Positions 54,481-62,839 of a DNA stretch of 64,000 nucleotides are shown here, piece by piece. The translations under genes and the position numbers were made by a program. Positions within the stretch are counted from its first letter, which is position 1, and each line of letters begins with the position of its first letter. The notes beneath the pieces were generated by a model. The model saw only the letters and a program-made list of their open reading frames with translations. It was not told the origin of the DNA and made no database searches. This stretch comes from UBA6183 sp964545895 (GTDB lineage Bacteria; Bacteroidota; Bacteroidia; UKL13-3): contig CAZJHS010000004.1 in assembly GCA_964545895.1 (NCBI GenBank), positions 5,709 through 69,708 on the forward strand, given 5' to 3'.

Positions 54481-55989
54481 ATGATAAAGCACAAAGGAGC
54501 AAAATGGGTTATAACCTTATTGCTCCTTTTTTTATGCCCAATGGTTTGGGCCGAAACTCAATCGGTATTTTTTTTCAGCCCTACTTGTGTTGAGGCTCAA
54601 AAACACATTGCTGCATTAAGGCTTGCCAAAGCCGAGTTGCTTTTAGCACAAGAAGCCAAAGATCACCCCAATAATGCAGCCGTAGCTTTGCTACAAAACA
54701 GCATTTTGTTTTACCGCATGGTAACCGTGCAAGATTTTTCGGGATTTAAATCCTTAGAATCGAGCCGAGACAGCCGCTTACAGCAAGCTAAAAAAATTCC
54801 TACCAATAGCCCATTTCATTTGTATGCACAAAGCGAAATTCACTTACAGTGGGGTTTTATTAAAGTATTTCATCAAGAGTATGTAGGAGCCATGCTGGAG
54901 TTTAAAAATGCCTATCAAATGGCTAATCAAAACTTAGAAAAATTTCCTGATTTTAAACCTAGCCTAAAAACGGTTGGCATGTTTAAGGCCTTATTGGGCA
55001 GCACTCCTAAAAACTATAAATGGATTTTAAGTGTAGCCGGACTAAAAGGAAATTTTGAACAAGGCATGAGCGAAATGGAAAGCTATTTAAAGAAAGATTA
55101 CGCTCCCGATTTTATTATTGATAAACAACTTGCCGTATTTTATTACGGGCTTTTTTCATTAAACTTTGGCGATAAACAAGCTGCTTGGGAGTTTTGCAAA
55201 CAACACACCAACGATTATCCAACTAATTTAATGAGTTGTTATTTACGAGCTTTTACAGCCAGTAAAGTAGCCCAAAACGATGAAGCCATTAAGGTACTGC
55301 AAAACCGACCTAAGGGTGCCGAGTACGAAAATTTTTACTTGTTAGATTACTTATTGGGGCAGTGTAAACTGAATAGATTAGATGAAGATGCAGACCAAGC
55401 CTTAAAAAAATTTGTATCGTTTTTTAAAGGCAAGCAATTGGTAAGCGATGCCTACCGAAGGTTAAGTTGGTATTATTTAATACACAACGATCAGGCTAAA
55501 TATAAAACTTACCGCGAGCTAAGTTTGCGCAATGGCTCATCGGATAGCGAAGAAGAAAAATACATCAAAAACGAAATTGCATCAGGCCAAAACCTAGATG
55601 TTATTGTGCTAAGAGCACGCTTATTATTTGATGGTGGATACTACAGCAAAGCAGAAGAAGTGCTTAAGTTACGTAACCCCGATTTACTTAAAACCGATTA
55701 TCAAAAATTGGAATACAACTACCGTTTAGGCCGCATTTATCAAGAGCAAAACAAGCTAAGCAAAGCAACCGATTGCTTTAAATTGGTAATTAAAATGGCT
55801 CCGCTAAACACACCTTATTATTTTGCGCCTAACGCCTGTTTACAAATGGGTATTATTTACAAAAAAATGGGCTTTACCAAAATTGCGGCTTCGCATTTAA
55901 AAAATGTAAGCAACTACACCAAAGCCGAGTATTTACAAAGCATATCATTTAAAGCGGCCAACGAGCTTGAGGACATAGAAAAACAGTAG
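54481..55989 (+). CDS. Secreted TPR-like repeat protein, function unknown
   Basis: 502 residues. Signal peptide MIKHKGAKWVITLLLLFLC... ending near VWAE. The mature chain is helical with TPR-like units (AIKVLQNRPKGAEYENF, YKTYRELSLRNG, YSKAEEVLKLRNP, YRLGRIYQEQNKLSKATDCF, CLQMGIIYKKMGFTKIAASH). Similar periplasmic TPR proteins in Bacteroidota hold envelope complexes together. It begins 28 bases after the zinc-ribbon gene and may be part of that operon. Confidence 0.78.
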   Translation: MIKHKGAKWVITLLLLFLCPMVWAETQSVFFFSPTCVEAQKHIAALRLAKAELLLAQEAKDHPNNAAVALLQNSILFYRMVTVQDFSGFKSLESSRDSRLQQAKKIPTNSPFHLYAQSEIHLQWGFIKVFHQEYVGAMLEFKNAYQMANQNLEKFPDFKPSLKTVGMFKALLGSTPKNYKWILSVAGLKGNFEQGMSEMESYLKKDYAPDFIIDKQLAVFYYGLFSLNFGDKQAAWEFCKQHTNDYPTNLMSCYLRAFTASKVAQNDEAIKVLQNRPKGAEYENFYLLDYLLGQCKLNRLDEDADQALKKFVSFFKGKQLVSDAYRRLSWYYLIHNDQAKYKTYRELSLRNGSSDSEEEKYIKNEIASGQNLDVIVLRARLLFDGGYYSKAEEVLKLRNPDLLKTDYQKLEYNYRLGRIYQEQNKLSKATDCFKLVIKMAPLNTPYYFAPNACLQMGIIYKKMGFTKIAASHLKNVSNYTKAEYLQSISFKAANELEDIEKQ

Positions 55990-56027
55990 CCGTACAACTA
56001 ATTATATACTTAACGTATCTTTACTGC

Positions 56028-57215
56028 ATGAGAAAATTACTGTTAATTGGGTTGATGATGTTGGCCACACAAACGTGGGCACAATTTGCAAAGGTGCAGC
56101 AAACAGCTGCGGGCATAAATCAAGACTCGTTAATTACCTACGTAAAACAGCTTACTGGATTATTACCTATTGAAGGACAAACTGTATTAAATAGCCGTGT
56201 AAGCGGAACAGTTGGCAATACATTAACGGCTAACTTTATTAAACAAAAACTTACCCAATGGGGTGTACCTTTTGATACGGTAAATTTTGGCACCACTGGC
56301 ACAAATATTATTGCAAAAATACCAGGCCGCAGAACCGATAAAGTTATACTTATTGGAGCTCATTATGATGCAGTAGGTAGCTCAACCAACTTTAACTTTT
56401 TTTACCCTGGTGCTGATGATAACGCAAGTGGCACTGCTGCTGTGCTTGAAGCCGTGCGTGTTTGCGCGCAACAACAATTTCCGGTTAGTTTAGAGTTTGC
56501 CTTTTGGGACGAAGAAGAGCAGGGTTTATTAGGCAGTAAAGCCAGTGTATTGGAGTACATGCACAAGTTGGCTGCTTATATTAATTTAGACATGATTGCA
56601 TGGAGCCCAAACAATGATAGTGTAGCCGAAATACATACTACCACATCAGGTTACTCGGTAGAGTTGGCTAATAAGGTGGTAAACATAGCCAGCTTATATG
56701 CTATTCCGTTAAATCCTGTGATTATGAATCCGGGTGACCCAAATACAGACCATGGGGCATTTTGGCAATACAACTTAACAGCAGTTGGTATTAACGAAAT
56801 TTACAACGGACCAAAAATGAACCCAAATTGGCACAGGTTAACCGACTCGCTAAGCACCTTTAACCTTAAATATTTTTACGACATGAGCCATTTTGCAACT
56901 ACTACACTTTTGCATTTGGCCATGGATACATCAACCCTAATTGGTGTGAATGATTTACAAGTAAACAACAACATGCTTGCGGTTTATCCAAACCCATTTA
57001 CTACAGCTATACAACTTGATGTAAATAGTCACTTAAAAGTTACATCGGCTAAATTAGTTAATATGCTTGGCGAAGAAATTCCTACCTTGTTAAATGCCGC
57101 TAATCAACTTATACTTACTACACCTGCAGCGGCTGGAATTTATTTTGTTGATGTAACCCTGCTACAAGGCAACAGCACATCAACCCTAAGGAAAAAAGTT
57201 GTATTACGTAACTAA
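56028..57215 (+). CDS. M28-family secreted metallopeptidase with T9SS sorting domain
   Basis: 395 residues. Signal peptide ends near TWAQ (residue 19). The aminopeptidase domain (about 70-295) has the zinc ligands in GAHYDAVG, PGADDNASGTAA, WDEEEQGLLG, NLDMIA and NTDHGAFW. Residues about 310-395 form a T9SS type A domain (VYPNPFTTAIQLDV, LVNMLGEEI, AAGIYFVDVTL, KKVVLRN). It removes N-terminal residues from peptides outside the cell. Confidence 0.92.
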   Translation: MRKLLLIGLMMLATQTWAQFAKVQQTAAGINQDSLITYVKQLTGLLPIEGQTVLNSRVSGTVGNTLTANFIKQKLTQWGVPFDTVNFGTTGTNIIAKIPGRRTDKVILIGAHYDAVGSSTNFNFFYPGADDNASGTAAVLEAVRVCAQQQFPVSLEFAFWDEEEQGLLGSKASVLEYMHKLAAYINLDMIAWSPNNDSVAEIHTTTSGYSVELANKVVNIASLYAIPLNPVIMNPGDPNTDHGAFWQYNLTAVGINEIYNGPKMNPNWHRLTDSLSTFNLKYFYDMSHFATTTLLHLAMDTSTLIGVNDLQVNNNMLAVYPNPFTTAIQLDVNSHLKVTSAKLVNMLGEEIPTLLNAANQLILTTPAAAGIYFVDVTLLQGNSTSTLRKKVVLRN

Positions 57216-57887
57216 TTACTTTTCAGAAAAAACATACTGAATCATGTTAGCGCCCATTTGCAAAGCCTTTTGGCGAACTGTTTCTGGATCGTTATACACA
57301 TCAGCATCTTCCCATCCATTTCCTAAATCACACTCGTAAGTATAAAAGCAAACAACCCTGCCTTTGTAAACCAATGCAAATCCTTGAGGTGCTTTCCCAT
57401 CGTGCTCGTGCACTTTAGGCAAGCCATTATTAAAATTAAACTTTTGATGGTAAATAGGATGATTAAAGGGTAACTCCACAAAGTTAAGCTCCGGAAAAAC
57501 CTTCTTCATTTCACGCCTTAAAAACTTATCCAATCCATAGTTATCATCGGCATGTAAAAAGCCTCCGGCAATTAAATATTTACGTAAGTTTTCGGCTTCG
57601 CTATCACTCAAAACTAAATTCCCATGACCAGTAAGGTGCACAAATGGATAGTTAAATAAATCAGGGCTGCCCACTTCCACAATGTCTTCTTCGGGAGCAA
57701 GGTTAGTACCCAAAGTTTGGTTACAAAATTTAATTAAGTTAGGCAATGAAGTTTTATTGGCATACCAATCTCCACCACCATTGTATTTTAGTTTGGCAAT
57801 TTTAAGCGTGGGCGGAGCAAAGTTTAACAGCAACAAAACTGCTGCACTTAGTACTAATCCTATGCTATATTTTTTAAATGTATACAT
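57216..57887 (-). CDS. DUF4159-domain protein
   Basis: 223 residues from ATG 57887 (MYTFKKYSIG), 4 bases after the upstream PAP2 stop; ATG 57902 would overlap it. One N-terminal helix or signal (LVLSAAVLLLLNFA). The DUF4159 part has AKLKYNGGGDWYANKTSLPNLI, PFVHLTGHGNLVLSDSEAENLRKYL and GGFLHADDNYG, a glutamine-amidotransferase-like fold seen in Bacteroidota envelope proteins. No catalytic Cys triad is evident. Last gene of a leftward operon. Confidence 0.85.
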   Translation of the reverse strand: MYTFKKYSIGLVLSAAVLLLLNFAPPTLKIAKLKYNGGGDWYANKTSLPNLIKFCNQTLGTNLAPEEDIVEVGSPDLFNYPFVHLTGHGNLVLSDSEAENLRKYLIAGGFLHADDNYGLDKFLRREMKKVFPELNFVELPFNHPIYHQKFNFNNGLPKVHEHDGKAPQGFALVYKGRVVCFYTYECDLGNGWEDADVYNDPETVRQKALQMGANMIQYVFSEK

Positions 57888-57891
57888 GGTT

Positions 57892-58614
57892 TTAAAAGGC
57901 ATGCACCAAAGATAATCCTAATTGTTTATTACCCACCATGGGCAAACAAGCACTGTTGTTTAACCACTTGGTTTTGTATTTATTTTGATGAGTTAAGTAC
58001 ACCACTTTTGTAGCCAACATACCAATACCTGCACCCACCATTACATCATTAAACCAATGTTTGTTGTTAGCCATACGCAAAGCGCCTACACTTGCTGCAG
58101 TTGCATAACCTAAAGTACCAATCCATTTATTTGTTGCTTTAAACTCTTGGTGCAAAACCTCGGCTAAGGCAAATGCCATAGCGGTGTGGCCCGATGGAAA
58201 CGAATATTGGTTTGAACCATCTGGACGCGTTTCGTGGGTGGTATATTTTAATGCATAAACTACACCCATGGTTAATGCCGTTGTTTTAGCAAACAACAAG
58301 GTTTGATTCAACACATCGTGTTTACTTTTTACTTCAGCCAAATCCAAAGCATATACGGCCAAGGCAGGCGCAAAAACTAAATAGTCATCAAAACTAACAT
58401 TAAAATTAGCCAAGTGCTCTTGCCTAAACTGTCGCACATCATGGCTACTTGGCCAACCTTGCGAACCATTACAAACCAATCCGTAAGTAATTAATGCAGT
58501 TGGTGCGGCTAACGTTTTAAATGTTTTTGTTTTATAAAATGGCGATTGCTGTTGTGCAAAACCATTTAACAACATTTGCATAAACGCCAGTACTAAAATT
58601 GTTTTTAGTTTCAT
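57892..58614 (-). CDS. PAP2-family membrane phosphatase
   Basis: 240 residues. Signal or first helix, then the three phosphatase motifs KYTTHETRPDG, YSFPSGHTAMAF and RMANNKHWFNDV, with the two catalytic His. It would act on a lipid phosphate such as undecaprenyl pyrophosphate or phosphatidic acid at the periplasmic face. Directly adjacent to rsmE (0 bases). Confidence 0.88.
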   Translation of the reverse strand: MKLKTILVLAFMQMLLNGFAQQQSPFYKTKTFKTLAAPTALITYGLVCNGSQGWPSSHDVRQFRQEHLANFNVSFDDYLVFAPALAVYALDLAEVKSKHDVLNQTLLFAKTTALTMGVVYALKYTTHETRPDGSNQYSFPSGHTAMAFALAEVLHQEFKATNKWIGTLGYATAASVGALRMANNKHWFNDVMVGAGIGMLATKVVYLTHQNKYKTKWLNNSACLPMVGNKQLGLSLVHAF

Positions 58615-59334
58615 TTAACGAAGTGTTGATTTGGCCGCCATACAAGCAAAAAGCGCAGCAGTTTCGGTACGTAAAATTGTTTGTCCTAACGATGCAGGTA
58701 CAAAGCCTTGGGCTTGGGCCAACTGCACTTCGTGGGGTGTAAAATCACCTTCAGGACCAATTAATATGGCCAATTGGTTTGACTGAGCTTGTGGCATTAA
58801 ATCGCACAACAAATCAGTTTGTGCTGTTGGGCACCAACACATAAACTTTGCAGTTTGACCAACAGCTTTTATAGCAGCATCAAAACCAACTAAAGCATTT
58901 ATTTTGGGCAAGTACCATTGTTTACTTTGTTTCATGGCACTAACCGCAATTTTTAAGCAACGCTCTAAATTTACCTTAGCACGTTCGCTGTTTTCGGTTT
59001 CAATAAACGTAATTTCATCAACCCCAACTTCGGTAGCCTTTTCAATAAACCACTCCATACGATCAAAGTTTTTAGTAGGCGCTACCAACAGGTGCAAATA
59101 ATAATTTCGCCCCGATGATTGTGCTTGAGTATACTCCGTTCGCGAGGTAATTTGTAACACACATTTTTTAGGATGATCATCGGCTATCACAGCTTTTACC
59201 ATGGTACCCAAGCCATCAGCCAAATAAACATCATCGCCCTTTTGCATACGTAAAACCCGTACACAATGTTTTGATTCGTCTTCGGTTAACGTAATTTGAG
59301 GGCTGCTTAATTGGGTTTGATAAAAAACGTGCAT
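58615..59334 (-). CDS. rsmE: 16S rRNA (uracil-1498-N3)-methyltransferase
   Basis: 239 residues from ATG 59334 (MHVFYQTQL); upstream codons to 59379 are not family-like. N-terminal PUA-like domain (LTEDESKHCVRVLRMQKGD), then a SPOUT knot with LIGPEGDFTPHEV and SLGQTILRTETAAL, the SAM-binding signatures. It methylates U1498 of 16S rRNA. First gene of the rsmE-PAP2-DUF4159 operon; a TATATTCG element ends 3 bases before the ATG. Confidence 0.95.
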   Translation of the reverse strand: MHVFYQTQLSSPQITLTEDESKHCVRVLRMQKGDDVYLADGLGTMVKAVIADDHPKKCVLQITSRTEYTQAQSSGRNYYLHLLVAPTKNFDRMEWFIEKATEVGVDEITFIETENSERAKVNLERCLKIAVSAMKQSKQWYLPKINALVGFDAAIKAVGQTAKFMCWCPTAQTDLLCDLMPQAQSNQLAILIGPEGDFTPHEVQLAQAQGFVPASLGQTILRTETAALFACMAAKSTLR

Positions 59335-59337
59335 GTG

Positions 59338-59345
59338 CGAATATA
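59338..59345 (-). promoter_or_regulatory. -7 element for rsmE, nearly leaderless
   Basis: TATATTCG on the minus strand ends 3 bases before the ATG at 59334. Confidence 0.45.
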
Positions 59346-59366
59346 ATGGAGTTCGGTTTTTTACCC

Positions 59367-59374
59367 TATTTTTG
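59367..59374 (+). promoter_or_regulatory. -7 element for kdsB
   Basis: TATTTTTG, exact TAnnTTTG, ends 28 bases before the kdsB ATG. Confidence 0.48.
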
Positions 59375-59402
59375 AACACCGCTTTACTAAAAATAATTAC
59401 AC

Positions 59403-60131
59403 ATGAAAAATATTTTAGGCATTATTCCTGCACGTTATGCATCTACTCGTTTCCCCGGCAAACCATTAATTGATATTGGCGGAAAAAGTATGATACAGCG
59501 GGTATATGAGCAATGCAAAAAAACTGAAATATTAGCTGATGTGATTGTTGCCACTGACGATGAACGCATTGCTGCACATGTAATGGCCTTTGGAGGCAAA
59601 GTGGTGATGACAGCAGATACGCACCAAAGTGGAACAGACAGATGTGCCGAAGTGGTATCAAAATATGAAGGCCAATGCGATGCTGTAATTAACATTCAGG
59701 GGGATGAACCTTTTATCGACCCGAAACAAATTGAGTTACTGGCCTCGGCTTTTAGCAACGAATCAACCCAAATTGCTACCCTAATTAAAAAAATTAGCAG
59801 CGAAGATGACGTGCGTAACCCCAATGTTGTTAAGGCCATTGCTAATAAAAACGGACAAGCCATTTACTTTTCGCGCTCACCCATTCCGTACCGCAGAAAC
59901 CCAGGAGTAGATATTACTTATTTTAAACATGTAGGTATTTATGGTTACCGTGTTGATGTTTTAAAAACCATTACCCAATTGCCCTTAGGTAATTTAGAGC
60001 AAGCCGAAAGTTTAGAACAATTGCGTTGGGTTGAGCATGGCATTAGCATTACCCTTAAAGAAACCGAACTTGAAACCATTGCCATAGATACACCTGACGA
60101 TTTGCAACATGTTTTAAGCAAATTTATTTAA
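59403..60131 (+). CDS. kdsB: 3-deoxy-manno-octulosonate cytidylyltransferase
   Basis: 242 residues. It activates KDO with CTP for lipopolysaccharide core synthesis. Motifs: IIPARYASTRFPGKPL (nucleotide loop), VIVATDDERI, NIQGDEPFI (metal), YFSRSPIPYRR, HVGIYGYR and LRWVEHG. Length is normal. Divergent from rsmE with overlapping promoter space of 68 bases. Shows the organism makes LPS. Confidence 0.96.
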   Translation: MKNILGIIPARYASTRFPGKPLIDIGGKSMIQRVYEQCKKTEILADVIVATDDERIAAHVMAFGGKVVMTADTHQSGTDRCAEVVSKYEGQCDAVINIQGDEPFIDPKQIELLASAFSNESTQIATLIKKISSEDDVRNPNVVKAIANKNGQAIYFSRSPIPYRRNPGVDITYFKHVGIYGYRVDVLKTITQLPLGNLEQAESLEQLRWVEHGISITLKETELETIAIDTPDDLQHVLSKFI

Positions 60132-60258
60132 CCTGATTATTATCTTATTTAGGCTGTATAGTGCTATGCAATCAGCGCTTAGCAACTTACCCACGTGCGT
60201 GTTGAAAAATAGTTAGCCCCATAAAGTGTACTTAGCTTTTTAGCCTCTGATATTTTAT

Positions 60259-60327
60259 TACCTTTGTATCCCATATAGTTGAAAATGCTATATGGTTTGC
60301 GGGTAAAACCATCATTCCATAGGTTTT
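60259..60327 (+). promoter_or_regulatory. pyrG promoter and structured leader
   Basis: TACCTTTG (60259-60266) is an exact -7 match about 95 bases before the pyrG ATG. Right at the expected start point lies CCATATAG (60271-60278) with CTATATGG (60288-60295), then AAAACC (60305-60310) with GGTTTT (60322-60327). They may be leader stem-loops or a repressor site. The segment 60132-60258 shows nothing else. Confidence 0.5.
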
Positions 60328-60361
60328 CTCCTAAAAGCACAACACTCGCAGTAAAAACATT

Positions 60362-61975
60362 ATGCACAATCCAAAATATATTTTCGTTACCGGTGGTGTA
60401 ACCTCTTCTTTAGGTAAAGGTATCATTGCAGCCTCATTAGCCAAATTGCTTCAAGCACGTGGTTATACCGTTACTATTCAAAAATTTGATCCATACCTAA
60501 ATGTGGACCCAGGAACACTTAACCCTTACGAACATGGCGAATGTTTTGTAACTGAAGATGGTGCAGAAACAGATTTAGATTTAGGTCACTACGAACGTTT
60601 TTTAAACGTACCTACCTCGCAAGAGAATAACGTAACAACAGGCCGTATTTACCAATACGTAATTGACAAAGAACGTGAAGGTGCTTACTTAGGCAAAACC
60701 GTTCAGGTTATTCCGCATATTACCGATGAGATTAAACGCAGAATGAAGCTTATTGGCGATAGCGGCAAATACGAGATTATTATTACTGAGTTAGGTGGTA
60801 CGGTAGGCGATATTGAATCGTTGCCATACATTGAGGCTGTACGCCAATTAAAGTGGGAATTAAAACCTGAAGATTGCATGGTGGTACATTTAACTTTATT
60901 ACCATACTTAAGTGCAGCACACGAGTTAAAAACCAAACCAACCCAGCACTCGGTAAAAATGTTACTTGAGTCGGGTATACAACCTGATGTATTGGTATGC
61001 CGCTCTGAGCATCCAATCAATAAAGATATTAAAAAGAAAATTGCGTTATTCTGTAACGTAACTCCTAACTCGGTTATTGAGGCTTTGGATATGCAAACCA
61101 TATACGATGTACCTATGGCTATGCTTAAAGAAAAGTTAGATAAAACTGTTTTATCAAAGCTTAAACTTTCGGCTAAAAACGAACCGGATATGGATAGCTG
61201 GTTAAACTTTTTAACACGCCACAAAAATCCTAAGCACGAAGTAAAAATTGGTTTAGTAGGTAAATACGTAGAACTACCAGATGCTTACAAAAGTATTGCC
61301 GAAGCCTTTATACATGCAGGTGCAAGCAAAGAGTGTAAAGTAAAATTAGAATACGTACACAGCGAATTAATTACGGATGAAAATGCCAAACATAAACTAG
61401 GCCATTTAGATGGTGTATTAGTAGCTCCGGGTTTTGGCGATAGAGGTATTGATGGAAAAATTGCTGCAGTAAAATATGTGCGCGAAAACAAAGTTCCGTT
61501 TTTTGGTATTTGTTTAGGTATGCAAACTTGTGTAATTGAATTTGCACGCCACGTGTTAGGTTTTAAAGATGCACACAGTACCGAAATGAATGCTAAAACC
61601 AAACATCCGGTTATTGATATGATGCCTGAGCAAAAGAAAATTACTGCAAAAGGCGGAACCATGCGTTTGGGTGCCTACACTTGCGAGGTTAGTAAAGATA
61701 GCAAAGCATACAAAGCTTACGAAAAAACTAAAATAACCGAGCGTCACCGCCACCGTTTTGAGTTTAATAACAAGTTTGCTAAAGATTTTGAAAAAGCGGG
61801 CATGAGTATAACAGGTATTAACCCCGATACTAAATTGGCCGAGATTGTAGAAATTAAAGATCATCCATACTTTGTGGGAGTGCAGTTTCACCCTGAGTAT
61901 AAGAGTACGGTACTTACACCACATCCATTGTTTGTAAGGTTTGTAAAAGCCGCGATGGATTATAGCAATTCATAA
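60362..61975 (+). CDS. pyrG: CTP synthase
   Basis: 537 residues. It converts UTP to CTP with glutamine. The synthetase domain opens with YIFVTGGVTSSLGKGIIAASL and has DPYLNVDPGTLNP and EHGECFVTEDGAETDLDLGHYERF. The class I glutaminase has GICLGMQTC with the nucleophile Cys and VQFHPEYKS with His and Glu. Full length. Followed by a clean terminator. Confidence 0.98.
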   Translation: MHNPKYIFVTGGVTSSLGKGIIAASLAKLLQARGYTVTIQKFDPYLNVDPGTLNPYEHGECFVTEDGAETDLDLGHYERFLNVPTSQENNVTTGRIYQYVIDKEREGAYLGKTVQVIPHITDEIKRRMKLIGDSGKYEIIITELGGTVGDIESLPYIEAVRQLKWELKPEDCMVVHLTLLPYLSAAHELKTKPTQHSVKMLLESGIQPDVLVCRSEHPINKDIKKKIALFCNVTPNSVIEALDMQTIYDVPMAMLKEKLDKTVLSKLKLSAKNEPDMDSWLNFLTRHKNPKHEVKIGLVGKYVELPDAYKSIAEAFIHAGASKECKVKLEYVHSELITDENAKHKLGHLDGVLVAPGFGDRGIDGKIAAVKYVRENKVPFFGICLGMQTCVIEFARHVLGFKDAHSTEMNAKTKHPVIDMMPEQKKITAKGGTMRLGAYTCEVSKDSKAYKAYEKTKITERHRHRFEFNNKFAKDFEKAGMSITGINPDTKLAEIVEIKDHPYFVGVQFHPEYKSTVLTPHPLFVRFVKAAMDYSNS

Positions 61976-61983
61976 TTTTAAGT

Positions 61984-62013
61984 AAAAAGCCGAGCACTAA
62001 TGTTCGGCTTTTT
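61984..62013 (+). terminator. Terminator after pyrG
   Basis: AAAAAGCCGA (61984-61993) pairs with TCGGCTTTTT (62004-62013), extended by three pairs around a CTAA loop. Confidence 0.92.
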
Positions 62014-62081
62014 GGTTTGATGCTAGATAAGGTAACCAATTACACTCGTGGCAAGAGGTAATTTTCTTAAATGTCTTTTTG

Positions 62082-62089
62082 TATATTTG
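62082..62089 (+). promoter_or_regulatory. -7 element for the toxin-antitoxin operon, nearly leaderless
   Basis: TATATTTG, exact TAnnTTTG, ends 3 bases before the antitoxin ATG at 62093. Confidence 0.5.
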
Positions 62090-62092
62090 AAT

Positions 62093-62281
62093 ATGACTAA
62101 AGCACAAATACAATTAGAAATACAGAAGGTTCTTGAGAGCGTACCCGAAAGTGTGTTGCAAGATGTGTTAGACTTTTTAAAAGAGCTTCAAAATCAACCT
62201 GCAGACAAGATTAGGTTGGCCAATAATTTACGTCAAATTCTATCTGAGGATAAAGAACTTCTTGAAAAGCTTGCTCAATGA
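62093..62281 (+). CDS. Antitoxin of a Doc-type toxin-antitoxin pair
   Basis: 62 residues from ATG 62093; the frame runs up to 62048 but crosses the promoter. Helical and acidic (IQLEIQKVLESVPESVLQDV, LANNLRQILSEDKELLEKLA). The C-terminal helix is of the kind that plugs Fic/Doc active sites. It has no recognisable DNA-binding domain. The stop overlaps the toxin ATG by four bases (ATGA), the usual TA coupling. Confidence 0.75.
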   Translation: MTKAQIQLEIQKVLESVPESVLQDVLDFLKELQNQPADKIRLANNLRQILSEDKELLEKLAQ

Positions 62282-62661
62282 TAGAAATAAGAGATGTTTT
62301 AAGCATACACAATTTACTTATTGATAAATTTGGTGGAAGCAAAGGTGTTCGCGACCAAGGTTTACTCGAGTCTGCAATAAACAGACCGTTTGCAACCTTC
62401 GACAATCAAGACCTTTATCCAACACATTCTGACAAAGCAGCGGCTATTCTTGAAAGTATCTTAATCAACCACCCGTTTGTAGACGGAAATAAACGAACTG
62501 CTTATGTTTTGATGAGGCTTATTCTTCTTGATGATGGTTATGATATTGCAGCCACTCATGACGAAAAATATCAAATAGTGATATCAGCAAGTAAAGGAGA
62601 GGCACGTTTTGATGAAATCAAAAGTTGGATTGAGGCACACATCAAACCCAAAGAGGTATAA
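62278..62661 (+). CDS. doc: Doc/Fic-family toxin (death on curing)
   Basis: 127 residues. The active motif HPFVDGNKRTA (H65 to about A75) matches Doc, with flanking GGSKGVRDQGLLESA near residue 20-33. Doc enzymes phosphorylate elongation factor Tu and stop translation. Length is standard for Doc. It follows the antitoxin with a 4-base overlap and appears intact. Confidence 0.92.
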   Translation: MIEIRDVLSIHNLLIDKFGGSKGVRDQGLLESAINRPFATFDNQDLYPTHSDKAAAILESILINHPFVDGNKRTAYVLMRLILLDDGYDIAATHDEKYQIVISASKGEARFDEIKSWIEAHIKPKEV

Positions 62662-62748
62662 CAGCGTAAAAATGCCCGTTTCGAAACCATATTAAAAGTA
62701 TTTGATGCACTAGGAGCCAAGGTGAGTTTTAATGTGGAGTTGGTTTGA
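62662..62748 (+). pseudogene. C-terminal fragment of an XRE-type antitoxin/regulator gene
   Basis: Starting directly after the doc stop and in the same frame, 28 codons read QRKNARFETILKVFDALGAK then VSFNVELV and stop. This resembles the C-terminal end of XRE-family antitoxins (pattern: NPRFxTLLKVLxALGxK followed by a beta strand). No start codon or HTH is left, so it is a remnant of a second regulator gene cut by a rearrangement. Confidence 0.6.
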
Positions 62749-62839
62749 GTATGAGCGTTCGGTTTTTTGTTTGTGGGGGATTGTTTAATAATTGTGATAG
62801 AGTATATTGCTAATCAAAATATAACAATCAAATACAGAT

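Noticed and set aside
60179..60367. 62-codon minus-strand frame before pyrG
   Set aside because: It covers the pyrG promoter and leader and resembles nothing; the exact TAnnTTTG on the plus strand explains the region better.
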